Source: an uncultured Aquimarina sp.
Lineage (GTDB): Bacteria; Bacteroidota; Bacteroidia; Flavobacteriales; Flavobacteriaceae
Direction of reading: 5' to 3'
Length of the DNA: 44,713 nt
NCBI GenBank assembly: GCA_947495425.1
Contig: CANLYR010000038.1
Coordinates: forward strand, 1 to 44,713
This document shows positions 37,116 to 44,713 of the stretch, piece by piece. The notes below the pieces were generated by a model. That model saw only the letters and a list, made by a program, of their open reading frames with translations. It did no database searches and was not told the origin of the DNA. Positions within the stretch are counted from its first letter, which is position 1. Each line of letters opens with the position of its first letter. The position numbers were made by a program, and so were the translations under genes.

Positions 37116-37531
37116 CCAAAAGCAGTTAACACTAACGTTCTGGCACCACCATAATCGCGATGTTCACAGAGGTAAATACCTTGCCAGATACCCAGGTTTA
37201 ATCTACCTTGAGTAATCGGGATTTGAACCGAAGCGCCCATTAGTGAAGCTTTAATATGAGCTGGCATATCATCTGCCCCTTCATACGTATGAATATAGTG
37301 GGGAGCATTCTCGGGAATCATAATATTCATATGACTTTCAAAATCTTGTCGTACCGTCGGGTCTGCATTTTCGTTGATCGTAAGGCTGGCAGAAGTATGT
37401 TTAATAAAAACTTGCAATTGACCTACCATGATTTGTTTAATCTCTGGTATTTCAGACACCACCTCATCAGTAATCAAATGAAAACCTCTTCTATAGGATT
37501 CTAATTGTATTTCTTTTTGGTAGTATTGCAT
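37094..37531 (-). CDS. YjbQ/UPF0047 family protein
   Basis: The 145-residue protein has the YjbQ pattern: GFHLITDEV, the core FIKHTSASLTINENADPTV, then YEGADDMPAHIKASLMG and LGIWQGIYLCEHRD, holding the conserved His and Asp/Glu cluster. Some members are annotated as secondary thiamine-phosphate synthases; the physiological role is uncertain. The final residues TSTSLS and the stop codon come from the dispersed repeat at 37071-37115, so the native C terminus was probably replaced. All core motifs lie before this, so it is likely functional. Confidence 0.9.
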   Translation of the reverse strand: MQYYQKEIQLESYRRGFHLITDEVVSEIPEIKQIMVGQLQVFIKHTSASLTINENADPTVRQDFESHMNIMIPENAPHYIHTYEGADDMPAHIKASLMGASVQIPITQGRLNLGIWQGIYLCEHRDYGGARTLVLTAFGTSTSLS

Positions 37532-37672
37532 TCACTTTGTCATTACAGCGTAGACTAGAATCTATTTTTTATTTTATTACGGTTCACTTCAGAAAAGAAG
37601 GAAACTCATCACAATTGTACTAATTTAATACAAATTTCACAGTCATACTCTTTTATACTTAATATAAGCATA

Positions 37673-37680
37673 TACCTTTG
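37673..37680 (+). promoter_or_regulatory. Putative -7 box of the Cof-type gene
   Basis: TACCTTTG matches TAnnTTTG exactly. Transcription would begin near 37686, which rules out the upstream TTG at 37678 as the start codon and leaves a very short leader. Confidence 0.5.
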
Positions 37681-37701
37681 CACCTTAATGTAATGAACAG
37701 T

Positions 37702-38526
37702 ATGGATTTATCCCAAATTAAAATGGTGGCTACCGATATGGATGGCACGTTACTAAACACCAACAACGAAGTTAGTCGACATTTCTTTGAACTCTTTGAA
37801 GAACTCAGCAGTTTAGGAGTAATTTTTGTTGCCGCAAGCGGAAGACAATATTATAGCATCATCGATAAGCTAAAACCTATTAAAGATGATATTTATGTTA
37901 TTGCCGAAAATGGAGCACTAACCATGCAACAAGATAAAGAATTGCAGACCACAGAAATTGATCGACAAACTTATCTTGAGCTCTTAGATATCACCAGAGA
38001 TCTAAAGGGTTCGCAGGTAATACTTTGTGGAAGAAAACAGGGGTATATTGAAGATTATGGTCAAGATTTTGTGGATATGTTTTCTGAGTATTATGATCGA
38101 TATCAAATTGTAGAAAATCTTGCCGAAGTCACTAATGATGTATATCTAAAAATAGCCATTTGTAATCAAAAAGGTGCAGAGCAATACTTGTACCCTGCAT
38201 TAAAACATCTCGAAAGCAGGCTTAAAGTAAAGGTTTCGGGAGAAGTTTGGTTAGACCTATCTCACAACCTCGCCAATAAAGGATATGCACTACAACAGTT
38301 ACAAGAAACGAATAATATAACTCCTGAAGAAACCATGGTTTTTGGAGATTATAACAATGATCTGGAGATGATGGGTCGAGCAAAATATAGCTTCGCTATG
38401 GAAAATGCACACCCCAATGTAAAAGCCATTGCTAACTATGCAACAAAAAGTAACAATAATAATGGTGTAGAATATATGTTGCAAAAAATGATTGAAGCCA
38501 AGAAATCAGTTGGCAGTTGGCAGTAA
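37702..38526 (+). CDS. Cof-type HAD-superfamily phosphatase
   Basis: The 274-residue hydrolase has HAD motif I in VATDMDGTLL (two Asp), motif II in VAASGRQ, the conserved Lys in LANKGYAL, and motif III/IV in MVFGDYNNDLEMM. The C2 cap identifies the Cof branch, which dephosphorylates sugar phosphates, nucleotides or cofactor phosphates; the substrate here is unknown. I use the ATG at 37702 (MDLSQIK); an in-frame ATG at 37693 is possible. The last six codons (SVGSWQ) and the stop belong to a repeat-like sequence that continues into the intergenic space. Confidence 0.9.
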   Translation: MDLSQIKMVATDMDGTLLNTNNEVSRHFFELFEELSSLGVIFVAASGRQYYSIIDKLKPIKDDIYVIAENGALTMQQDKELQTTEIDRQTYLELLDITRDLKGSQVILCGRKQGYIEDYGQDFVDMFSEYYDRYQIVENLAEVTNDVYLKIAICNQKGAEQYLYPALKHLESRLKVKVSGEVWLDLSHNLANKGYALQQLQETNNITPEETMVFGDYNNDLEMMGRAKYSFAMENAHPNVKAIANYATKSNNNNGVEYMLQKMIEAKKSVGSWQ

Positions 38527-38583
38527 ACAGTTCTATACCTTACGCCAATCACTACTCACTGAAGCTGCTCACTGTATACTCAA
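38507..38583. repeat. Likely dispersed repeat overlapping the Cof gene end
   Basis: It opens with the direct repeat CAGTTGG-CAGTTGG-CAGTAAACAG and ends with CACTGTATACTCAAT. This looks like a repeat type I remember from other flavobacterial genomes (GGCAGT-rich start, ACTGT-rich end). There is no second copy in this window, so the call is tentative. Confidence 0.4.
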
Positions 38584-38590
38584 TAATATT

Positions 38591-40387
38591 TTAGTCATTC
38601 AACTTTAATACTGCCATAAATGCTTCTTGTGGTATTTCTACGTTTCCTACTTGGCGCATACGCTTTTTACCTTTTTTCTGCTTTTCAAGAAGTTTACGTT
38701 TACGAGAAATATCACCCCCGTAACACTTTGCCGTTACGTCTTTACGCAATGCTTTTACAGTCTCTCGAGCAATAAACTTAGCGCCAATGGCAGCTTGAAT
38801 AGGAATATCAAACTGTTGTCGTGGGATCAATTCCTTTAGCTTCTCGCAAATCTTTTTACCTATAACATAGGCATTATCTTTATGTAGTAGTGCAGATAAT
38901 GCATCTACAATATTTCCATTAAGTAAAACATCTACTTTAACCAATTTAGACTCTCGCAAACCAATAGGTGCATAATCAAAAGAAGCATACCCTTTGGAAA
39001 CCGTTTTTAAACGGTCATAAAAATCAAATACGATTTCGGCCAAGGGCATATCAAAAGTTAGCTCAACGCGCTCTGTTGTTAAATAGGTTTGATTTGTAAT
39101 CTCACCTCTCTTTTCGATACATAAAGACATTACAGACCCTACAAAATCAGATTTGGTAATAATTGTTGCTTTGATGTAAGGCTCCTCTACTCGATTCATA
39201 GACGAAGGATCTGGCAAATCTGATGGATTATTTACAATTATGATCTCATCAGGATTTTTGTGTGTAAACGCATGATACGATACGTTGGGTACCGTAGTGA
39301 TCACCGTCATATTAAACTCACGTTCTAATCGCTCTTGGATGATTTCCATGTGCAGCATTCCTAAGAACCCACATCGAAAACCAAAGCCTAATGCTGCCGA
39401 ACTCTCCGGGACAAAAACCAGTGATGCATCATTAAGTTGTAATTTTTCCATAGAGCTACGTAGCTCTTCATAATCTTCTGTATCTACAGGATAAATCCCT
39501 GCAAATACCATTGGTTTTACATCTTCAAAACCTGCAATCGCATTCTGTGTTGGTGTTTTTGCATCAGTAATGGTATCACCCACTTTGACTTCGCGAGCAT
39601 CTTTGATCCCTGTGATCAAGTATCCTACATCGCCTGTTTTTATAACCTGCTTAGGTTCTTGATTTAATTTTAATGTCCCAACCTCATCTGCAGAATAATT
39701 CTTACCGGTAGCTACAAATTTAATTTGCTGTCCCTTTTTGATCTCACCATTTACAACTTTAAAATATGTTTCTACGCCTCTGAATGAATTATATACCGAA
39801 TCAAAAATCAATGCCTGCAAAGGTTCATCAGGATTACCTTTTGGCGCAGGAATACGTTCTATGATGGCCGTAAGGATTTCTTCAATCCCTATTCCGGTTT
39901 TTGCACTTGCCGGTATTACTTCTTCTGCATCACACCCCAAAAGATCTACAATATCATCAGTCACTTCTTCGGGATTTGCACTAGGTAAATCAACTTTGTT
40001 CAACACCGGGATAATTTCGAGATCATTTTCTAGTGCCAGATACAAATTAGATATGGTTTGCGCTTGTATACTTTGTGCTGCATCAACAATTAGCAAAGCA
40101 CCTTCGCATGCTGCAATTGATCGCGAAACCTCATAAGAAAAATCTACGTGGCCAGGAGTATCAATAAGATTAAGGATGTAGTCTTCCCCTTTATACGTAT
40201 ATTCCATCTGGATTGCATGACTCTTGATGGTAATTCCTCGCTCTCGCTCTAGATCCATACTATCAAGCAGTTGTGCTTGTGCCTCTCGAGCGGTTACCGA
40301 TCCAGTAAAATCCAAAAGTCGATCTGCCAGTGTACTCTTACCATGATCAATATGTGCAATAATGCAAAAATTTCGTATGTGTTTCAT
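38591..40387 (-). CDS. lepA: Elongation factor 4 (LepA)
   Basis: The 598-residue translational GTPase has G1 ([16 protein letters not shown]), G3 ([12 protein letters not shown]) and G4 (NKVDL). The LepA-specific C-terminal region ends in [40 protein letters not shown] and [10 protein letters not shown]. It acts on the ribosome, affecting initiation or back-translocation. The length is standard. Its start is only 24 bp from a dispersed repeat, so its promoter must lie in or next to that repeat. Confidence 0.97.
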   Translation of the reverse strand: MKHIRNFCIIAHIDHGKSTLADRLLDFTGSVTAREAQAQLLDSMDLERERGITIKSHAIQMEYTYKGEDYILNLIDTPGHVDFSYEVSRSIAACEGALLIVDAAQSIQAQTISNLYLALENDLEIIPVLNKVDLPSANPEEVTDDIVDLLGCDAEEVIPASAKTGIGIEEILTAIIERIPAPKGNPDEPLQALIFDSVYNSFRGVETYFKVVNGEIKKGQQIKFVATGKNYSADEVGTLKLNQEPKQVIKTGDVGYLITGIKDAREVKVGDTITDAKTPTQNAIAGFEDVKPMVFAGIYPVDTEDYEELRSSMEKLQLNDASLVFVPESSAALGFGFRCGFLGMLHMEIIQERLEREFNMTVITTVPNVSYHAFTHKNPDEIIIVNNPSDLPDPSSMNRVEEPYIKATIITKSDFVGSVMSLCIEKRGEITNQTYLTTERVELTFDMPLAEIVFDFYDRLKTVSKGYASFDYAPIGLRESKLVKVDVLLNGNIVDALSALLHKDNAYVIGKKICEKLKELIPRQQFDIPIQAAIGAKFIARETVKALRKDVTAKCYGGDISRKRKLLEKQKKGKKRMRQVGNVEIPQEAFMAVLKLND

Positions 40388-40411
40388 TTCTTCTTTTTCA
40401 AATACATATTA

Positions 40412-40525
40412 GGGCGTGCCCCTCCATTACATTTTGGGTCGGGCTATGCGTTATATCTTTTTATTTTTTGCCTTCGAGAGCCTCAGGCATAAAAATAAAA
40501 AGGATGCCACTACTATCCCTCACGC
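40412..40525 (+). repeat. dusB-flanking repeat, copy 1
   Basis: This 114-bp element begins GGGCGT-n-CCCC and holds GGGTCGGGCTA, CGTTATATCTTTTT and the end block CACTACTATCCCT-n-ACGC. The centre is a long palindrome: CTTTTTATTTTT pairs with AAAAATAAAAAG around TGCC/GGCA. It lies between the lepA and dusB starts. The rest of this 283-bp gap shows nothing else I can support. Confidence 0.85.
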
Positions 40526-40670
40526 TCATAATGACTTGCAAATATAATCCATTTTAGAAGGTTTATGTCATCTGTTTCATTATTTATTGCGCCAGCAGGA
40601 TTTTTAGAAACCTCTCGGGGGGTTTATTAGCTACGTAAGAATTTGTATTTTTACCAAAAAAATAAGTGTT

Positions 40671-41663
40671 GTGACCAAAATAGGAAACATAGATGTAGGA
40701 GAATTTCCATTGCTTTTAGCACCCATGGAGGATGTGAGTGATCCGCCTTTTCGTGCATTATGCAAAGAGCAAGGTGCAGATGTGGTGTATACCGAGTTTA
40801 TTTCGAGTGAAGGGCTTATTCGTGATGCTGCCAAAAGTGTGATGAAGCTTGATATCTACGAAAAAGAGCGACCCGTAGGAATTCAGATTTTTGGTGCCAA
40901 TCTAGATTCGATGCTAAAATCTGTAGAGATTGTTGAGGCATCGGGACCAGACATTATTGACATTAATTTTGGTTGTCCGGTAAAGAAAGTAGTGAGCAAG
41001 GGTGCTGGTGCCGGGATTCTTAAGGATATCGACCTTATGGTTTCGCTAACCAAGGCTATGGTAGAACATACTACATTACCCGTTACTGTAAAAACCAGAC
41101 TGGGTTGGGATCATGATTCGATCCGAATTGTAGAAGTTGCAGAACGATTACAGGATGTGGGTGCCAAAGCAATTGCTATTCATGGGCGCACTCGAGCACA
41201 AATGTATAAGGGTAATGCCGACTGGAGGCCTATTGCCGAAGTAAAAAACAACCCAAGAATGCATATCCCTGTATTTGGTAATGGTGATGTAGATTCACCT
41301 GAGCGTGCTGTAGAAATGCGTGATCAGTATGGTCTTGATGGAGCAATGATCGGGCGCGCAAGTATTGGATACCCATGGTTTTTTAATGAGGTAAAGCATT
41401 TTTTTAAAACAGGAGAACATCTACCGCCTCCTTCTATCGAAGAACGAGTGGTTGCTGCACGCAGGCATTTGCAAATGGCAATCGACTGGAAAGGGGAAAA
41501 ATTAGGTGTTTTTGAAACTCGAAGACATTATACCAATTACTTTAAAGGGATTCCGCATTTTAAAGAATATCGCATGAAAATGGTAACTAGTGATGATTCT
41601 GCAGATGTATTTGCTGCTTTTGATGAAATCCAAGATAAATTTGCTGGATTTGAGTTTGCGTAA
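40671..41663 (+). CDS. dusB: tRNA-dihydrouridine synthase B
   Basis: The 330-residue flavoenzyme reduces uridines in the tRNA D-loop. Features are the opening IGNIDVGEFPLLLAPMEDVS, the TEFISSEGL loop, INFGCPVKKVVSKGAGAG with the catalytic Cys, and VKTRLGW, IHGRTRAQMYKG and GNGDV. It starts at a GTG (40671); no ATG fits the family start. Its last codon GCG and stop TAA are the terminal bases of repeat copy 2, and repeat copy 1 lies upstream in the opposite orientation. Confidence 0.95.
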   Translation: MTKIGNIDVGEFPLLLAPMEDVSDPPFRALCKEQGADVVYTEFISSEGLIRDAAKSVMKLDIYEKERPVGIQIFGANLDSMLKSVEIVEASGPDIIDINFGCPVKKVVSKGAGAGILKDIDLMVSLTKAMVEHTTLPVTVKTRLGWDHDSIRIVEVAERLQDVGAKAIAIHGRTRAQMYKGNADWRPIAEVKNNPRMHIPVFGNGDVDSPERAVEMRDQYGLDGAMIGRASIGYPWFFNEVKHFFKTGEHLPPPSIEERVVAARRHLQMAIDWKGEKLGVFETRRHYTNYFKGIPHFKEYRMKMVTSDDSADVFAAFDEIQDKFAGFEFA

Positions 41664-41789
41664 GGGATAGTAGTGACATTCTTTTTTTTGAGTACCCTTC
41701 GAGAACTTCAGGATACTTAAAAAAAAGATATAACGGACCTGCCTAGTCGGCAGACAGGTAGCCCGACCCGCCTCAGGCGGGGTACGCCC
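41658..41789 (-). repeat. dusB-flanking repeat, copy 2 (inverted)
   Basis: Read on the minus strand it shows the same blocks as copy 1 in the same order: GGGCGT-n-CCCC, GGGTCGGGCTA, CGTTATATCTTTTT, a palindromic centre, and CACTACTATCCCT-n-ACGC. Between the second and third block it carries an extra hairpin (41738-41760) like the one at 24193. Another perfect hairpin, CCCGCC/GGCGGG, is at 41767-41781. Confidence 0.85.
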
Positions 41790-41802
41790 AAAGTTTACAA
41801 AA

Positions 41803-43005
41803 CTAATGTACTAATTTCTGGTTGATTCTACTCGATGCTAATAACGAAGCGATAAAACCAATACTATTAATTGTAAAAAATACAACCACAAAACTAACTG
41901 TGGTGATGCGCGTAGGATATGATAACGACGGGGTGATCATCAATAAGTCGAACTGCTGTTGTAATACGATTAATAAAAACCCTAATACTAATCCTAATAG
42001 GGTCCCTAATACAGTCATAAGCAGACCCTGAAACAGAAAAATTTTTCTAATATTAGCCAAAGAGGCCCCGATATTATGTAGTGTTTTTATATTACTTTTT
42101 TTATCAATGATCATCATAATAATTGCTCCTGCCACATTAAATAGTGCGATAATAGCGATTAACGTAATGATCAGGTAAGATGCAAGATTTTCTGTATTAA
42201 GCATCTTATATAATGTGCTATTAAGCTGAATTCTGTTTCTTATAATCACTTGGTCATCAAAAATAGATTGAAGCGCTTTACTTATTACTTTTTCATCGGC
42301 TTGCGGCGATAATTTGAGCTCAATATGGGTAACTTTATCCTCTGGTAGTTCTAATAACGTGCGTGCTAATGCTATGGTTGAAAATATATATTTTTTGTCC
42401 AACTCTTCATTTACACTGTAAATACCAATATTGACTGCTTTTTGTGTTCTAATAGCTTTGGATGGATCACTAGGAATCCCTTTTCCTGGTTTCAGGGCAT
42501 TAATACTAAGTAGGTTGGTGTAGGTTTGTTCTACCCCCATACTAAGTTCTCTGCTAATCCCATTACCAGCAACTACCTGAAAATCATTATTTGTTAACCA
42601 ATCTCCGTAAACTATAATACTATCGGTTTGAATTACCTTATTATAGTTACTATCTACTCCTTTGATGTAGGTTAATTTTTGTTTTTCTCTAAATTCTAAA
42701 AAAACACGTTCTTCTACAATTTCAGAAAAATGGGCGATCCCTTCTAACTGATTGATTTTTTCTTTTTGAGTTGCACTGAAACTAAATGTTTTTCCGCTAG
42801 ACGGAAAAATTTTGAGATCAGGGTCAAAGTAAGAAGAAAACTGAAGACTAAAATCCTTAAGTCCGGCAAAACCTGACAACACTAGAAATAATGACATTGC
42901 ACCTATAACTACTCCTGTAGCAGCTATACCTGTTATGATATTAATAGCATTACTACTGCCAGGAGAAAACAAATATCGCTTTGCGATGTAGTATGAAAAA
43001 TTCAA
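41803..43005 (-). CDS. FtsX/LolE-family ABC transporter permease
   Basis: The 400-residue inner-membrane protein has an N-terminal helix (about 20-45, INIITGIAATGVVIGAMSLFLV), a periplasmic domain of about 220 residues, and three C-terminal helices (about 270-395, with IIALFNVAGAIIMMIIDKKSNIKTLHNIGAS). This is the MacB/LolCE layout. Lipoprotein release (LolE-like) is the likely role in this order, with an ATPase subunit encoded elsewhere. It lies 218 bp downstream of rbfA on the same strand, a common pairing in Bacteroidota, as I recall. Confidence 0.9.
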   Translation of the reverse strand: MNFSYYIAKRYLFSPGSSNAINIITGIAATGVVIGAMSLFLVLSGFAGLKDFSLQFSSYFDPDLKIFPSSGKTFSFSATQKEKINQLEGIAHFSEIVEERVFLEFREKQKLTYIKGVDSNYNKVIQTDSIIVYGDWLTNNDFQVVAGNGISRELSMGVEQTYTNLLSINALKPGKGIPSDPSKAIRTQKAVNIGIYSVNEELDKKYIFSTIALARTLLELPEDKVTHIELKLSPQADEKVISKALQSIFDDQVIIRNRIQLNSTLYKMLNTENLASYLIITLIAIIALFNVAGAIIMMIIDKKSNIKTLHNIGASLANIRKIFLFQGLLMTVLGTLLGLVLGFLLIVLQQQFDLLMITPSLSYPTRITTVSFVVVFFTINSIGFIASLLASSRINQKLVH

Positions 43006-43223
43006 TCCCTTACTATCAGTTTACTTAATTTGGGAATAAAGATAAAAGAATAATGAGAAAAGAAAGGGTTCTTTTGGATTTAACCCACTTTATATCTTTA
43101 GAACTTCATTTTGAAGAGTTTTTTAGGTGTAACCAATATAATATTTTTAGTATCTAAATGGTTCAAAGGGTATTGATTCTGGCGAACAACACCTGCTTTT
43201 TTAGACCAACAGGACAATTATAC

Positions 43224-43616
43224 TTACTTCTTTTTACGTTTTTCGAGAAGATCCGGGTTCTCAATAGGGTTGTCCCCGCCTTGTACTGCTTTTTCGATCG
43301 TAGAAATATACTCTAAAGAATCATCAATAAAAAAGGATAGCTCTGGCATACGGCGCAGTTGATGCTTGGTACGTTGTGCAACCTGATGTTTGATTTGTGA
43401 TTTAACGGCATTTACTTCTTCTAGTACACGATCCCCTTCCTTATGTGGAAAAACACTCATATATACTTTTGCGATAGATAAATCTGTAGTTACGCTTACT
43501 TTGGTAACAGAAACCAAGATCCCCTGCACCCCAGCTTCACGCAAGGCCTGTTGTATAACATCGGCTACGTCTCGCTGCAATACTCCTCCTATTTTCTTCT
43601 GTCTGTTTGTTTCCAT
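43224..43616 (-). CDS. rbfA: Ribosome-binding factor A
   Basis: The 130-residue protein binds the maturing 30S subunit and helps 16S rRNA 5' processing. It shows RQKKIGGVLQRDVADVIQQ, the KH-like core VTKVSVTTDLSIAKVYMSVF, and LRRMPELSFFIDDSLEY with a basic tail (EKRKKK). I start at the ATG at 43616, five codons inside the longer open frame, because METNRQKK is the family start and a perfect -7 box ends four bases upstream of it. Confidence 0.94.
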   Translation of the reverse strand: METNRQKKIGGVLQRDVADVIQQALREAGVQGILVSVTKVSVTTDLSIAKVYMSVFPHKEGDRVLEEVNAVKSQIKHQVAQRTKHQLRRMPELSFFIDDSLEYISTIEKAVQGGDNPIENPDLLEKRKKK

Positions 43617-43620
43617 AGTG

Positions 43621-43652
43621 CAAAAGTACATATTAATCTTCTTAAGTTGAAA
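43621..43652 (-). promoter_or_regulatory. Promoter of rbfA, implying a leaderless transcript
   Basis: On the minus strand TTTC (43652-43649), a 20-nt spacer and TACTTTTG (43628-43621) fit the Bacteroidota promoter, with one mismatch in the -33 box. The ATG begins 4 nt after the -7 box. Confidence 0.6.
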
Positions 43653-43778
43653 GATCGCCTTGTTTTTAGCGGTAAGAATAAAGACTTTATCTGTATTGAT
43701 AAAAATATATTGACGCTATACGTTCTATTATAATCCCTGTATTGTTGTATTTTTATCTTAGTAATCAAACCATAAAAA

Positions 43779-44192
43779 ATGAATCATATTAATAAAATAG
43801 AGCATTTGGGTATAGCTGTAAAAGATATTGAGCATGCTAATGCTCTATATGAAAAACTTTTGGGCATCCCTCCTTATAAGCAAGAAGCGGTAGAAAGCGA
43901 AGCTGTGATCACTTCTTTTTTTCAAGTAGGTGAAAGCAAAATAGAACTTCTGGCCAGTACGCGGGAAGATGGACCTATAGGGAAATTCATTGCCAAAAAA
44001 GGTGAAGGTATACATCATATTGCTTTTGATGTTGATGATATCAAAAAAGAACTGAATCGATTAGAGCAAGAAGGGTTTCAGTTGATCAATACTACGCCAA
44101 AACGCGGTGCAGATAATAAATTAGTTGCTTTTGTACATCCAAAAAGCACTGATGGGGTTTTAATAGAACTGTGCCAGGAGATAACTCCTTAA
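43779..44192 (+). CDS. mce: Methylmalonyl-CoA epimerase
   Basis: The 137-residue VOC-fold enzyme interconverts the R and S forms of methylmalonyl-CoA. Metal ligands are His9 (KIEHLGIAV), the His pair of GIHHIAFDV (about residues 85-86) and Glu in LIELC near the C terminus. The length matches bacterial epimerases. It is divergent from rbfA; the mutase genes are not in the window. Confidence 0.92.
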   Translation: MNHINKIEHLGIAVKDIEHANALYEKLLGIPPYKQEAVESEAVITSFFQVGESKIELLASTREDGPIGKFIAKKGEGIHHIAFDVDDIKKELNRLEQEGFQLINTTPKRGADNKLVAFVHPKSTDGVLIELCQEITP

Positions 44193-44279
44193 CCCCCAAA
44201 GGAGGAATAGATTAGTTCTACAGGTCAAATACTTTAATATGCATCCAAAAAAACAATCAAAATAAATTATATAAAAATG

Positions 44280-44311
44280 TTTGGCGTGTTTATGTCAAAT
44301 CCTTAAATTTG
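44280..44311 (+). promoter_or_regulatory. Promoter of the tRNA gene
   Basis: TTTG (44280-44283), a 20-nt spacer and TAAATTTG (44304-44311) match the Bacteroidota consensus exactly in both boxes, 13 bp before the tRNA 5' end. It is the best promoter in the window. Confidence 0.75.
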
Positions 44312-44323
44312 CCCTCCGTTTTA

Positions 44324-44397
44324 GGTCCCATAGCTCAGCTGGTTAGAGCACCTGACTCATAATCAGGGGGTCCTTGGTTCGAGCCCAAGTGGGACCA
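44324..44397 (+). tRNA. tRNA with CAU anticodon (tRNA-Ile2 or elongator tRNA-Met)
   Basis: The 74-nt cloverleaf has a 7-bp acceptor stem (GGTCCCA/TGGGACC) with A73, D-arm GCTC/GAGC, anticodon stem CCTGA/TCAGG with loop CTCATAA (anticodon CAT), and T-arm CTTGG/CCAAG with loop TTCGAGC. No CCA is encoded. C4-G69 and C5-G68 in the acceptor resemble tRNA-Ile2, whose C34 is changed to lysidine, but elongator tRNA-Met cannot be excluded by eye. It is not an initiator, as the 1-72 pair is G-C. Confidence 0.93.
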
Positions 44398-44713
44398 CAG
44401 GTTTTAAAAAGTTGTTTCTTTCATTAGGAGCAGCTTTTTTCTTTAATAATATATTCTGGCGAGAAGTTTATCCTGAGGGAGGTACGACTCGAAGGAAGCC
44501 CAAGTGGGACCACAGGTTTTAAAAAAGTTGTTTCTTTCATTAGAAGCAGCTTTTTTCTTTAATAATACATTCTGGCGAGAAGTTTATCCTGAGGGAGGTA
44601 CGACTCGAAGGAAGCCCAAGTGGGACCACAGGTCTTAAAAGTTGTTTCTTTCATTAGAAGCAGCTTTTTTCTTTAATAATACATTCTGGCGAGAAGTTTA
44701 TCCTGAGGGAGGT
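44383..44713 (+). repeat. Tandem array of tRNA 3' end plus terminator
   Basis: The unit of 115-116 bp begins with GCCCAAGTGGGACCACAGGT, the last 15 bases of the tRNA and what follows. Unit 1 is 44383-44497, unit 2 is 44498-44613 and unit 3 runs from 44614 past the window edge. Each unit has a hairpin with arms like AAAGTTGTTTC and GAAGCAGCTTT plus T run (the tRNA terminator), then an AT stretch, then a tail with ATCCTGAGGGAGG and CTCGAAGG. The units differ at only a few positions. Confidence 0.9.

Noticed and set aside
44383..44713. Possible CRISPR array at the right edge
   Set aside because: The units are 115-116 bp, almost identical over their whole length and contain a tRNA end and a terminator. 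There are no short repeats with unique spacers.

Overview
The window looks like chromosomal DNA of a marine-type member of the Flavobacteriaceae (Bacteroidota), resembling Aquimarina and its relatives. This rests on the AT-rich composition and on promoters of the Bacteroidota type (a TAnnTTTG -7 box, sometimes with TTTG or TTG about 20 nt upstream). It also rests on a type IX secretion sorting tail, an Oar-like TonB-dependent receptor, a GIHH-type isoleucyl-tRNA synthetase and many short intergenic palindromic repeats. No transposase, integrase or prophage gene is visible.

Layout. 1-8.4 kb, mostly minus strand: an OmpA-family lipoprotein, exonuclease III, a small lipoprotein (plus strand), a 999-residue secreted T9SS/GEVED protein, glycyl-tRNA synthetase and a coiled-coil membrane protein. 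8.4-16.5 kb: comF, an Ig-like lipoprotein, a convergent omega-amidase-type nitrilase, then ileS, a cysteine-poor DksA/TraR protein and lspA. 16.5-19.7 kb, minus strand: a decayed response-regulator pseudogene, then a tight operon of a RimB-like retropepsin, rimK, an aspartoacylase-like metallo-hydrolase and 5-formyltetrahydrofolate cyclo-ligase. 19.9-24 kb: uvrC and a patatin/outer-membrane-barrel protein. 24.4-32.1 kb: homogentisate dioxygenase and 4-hydroxyphenylpyruvate dioxygenase (tyrosine breakdown), a candidate small RNA, then a compact run of a DUF3108 protein, tryptophan 2,3-dioxygenase, an M23 lipoprotein and pgi. 32.4-35.7 kb: a TonB receptor. 35.7-38.6 kb: a repeat-rich patch, a small membrane protein, a YjbQ-family protein and a Cof-type phosphatase. 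38.6-44.7 kb: lepA, dusB between two inverted copies of a repeat, an FtsX/LolE-type permease, rbfA, methylmalonyl-CoA epimerase and a CAU-anticodon tRNA whose 3' end begins a tandem array running off the window.

Most genes are housekeeping or common flavobacterial genes. The unusual content is mainly between them. Several families of short dispersed repeats occur, and three genes (yjbQ, the Cof phosphatase and dusB) take their last codons and stop codon from such repeats. Other notable items are an inverted-repeat-flanked relic of a four-helix-bundle gene, a tandem array made from a tRNA 3' end and its terminator, and an orphan promoter-terminator pair that may encode a small RNA. I found no large undescribed defence or biosynthetic system. 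All calls come from reading the sequence and from memory of the families; no database search was run.
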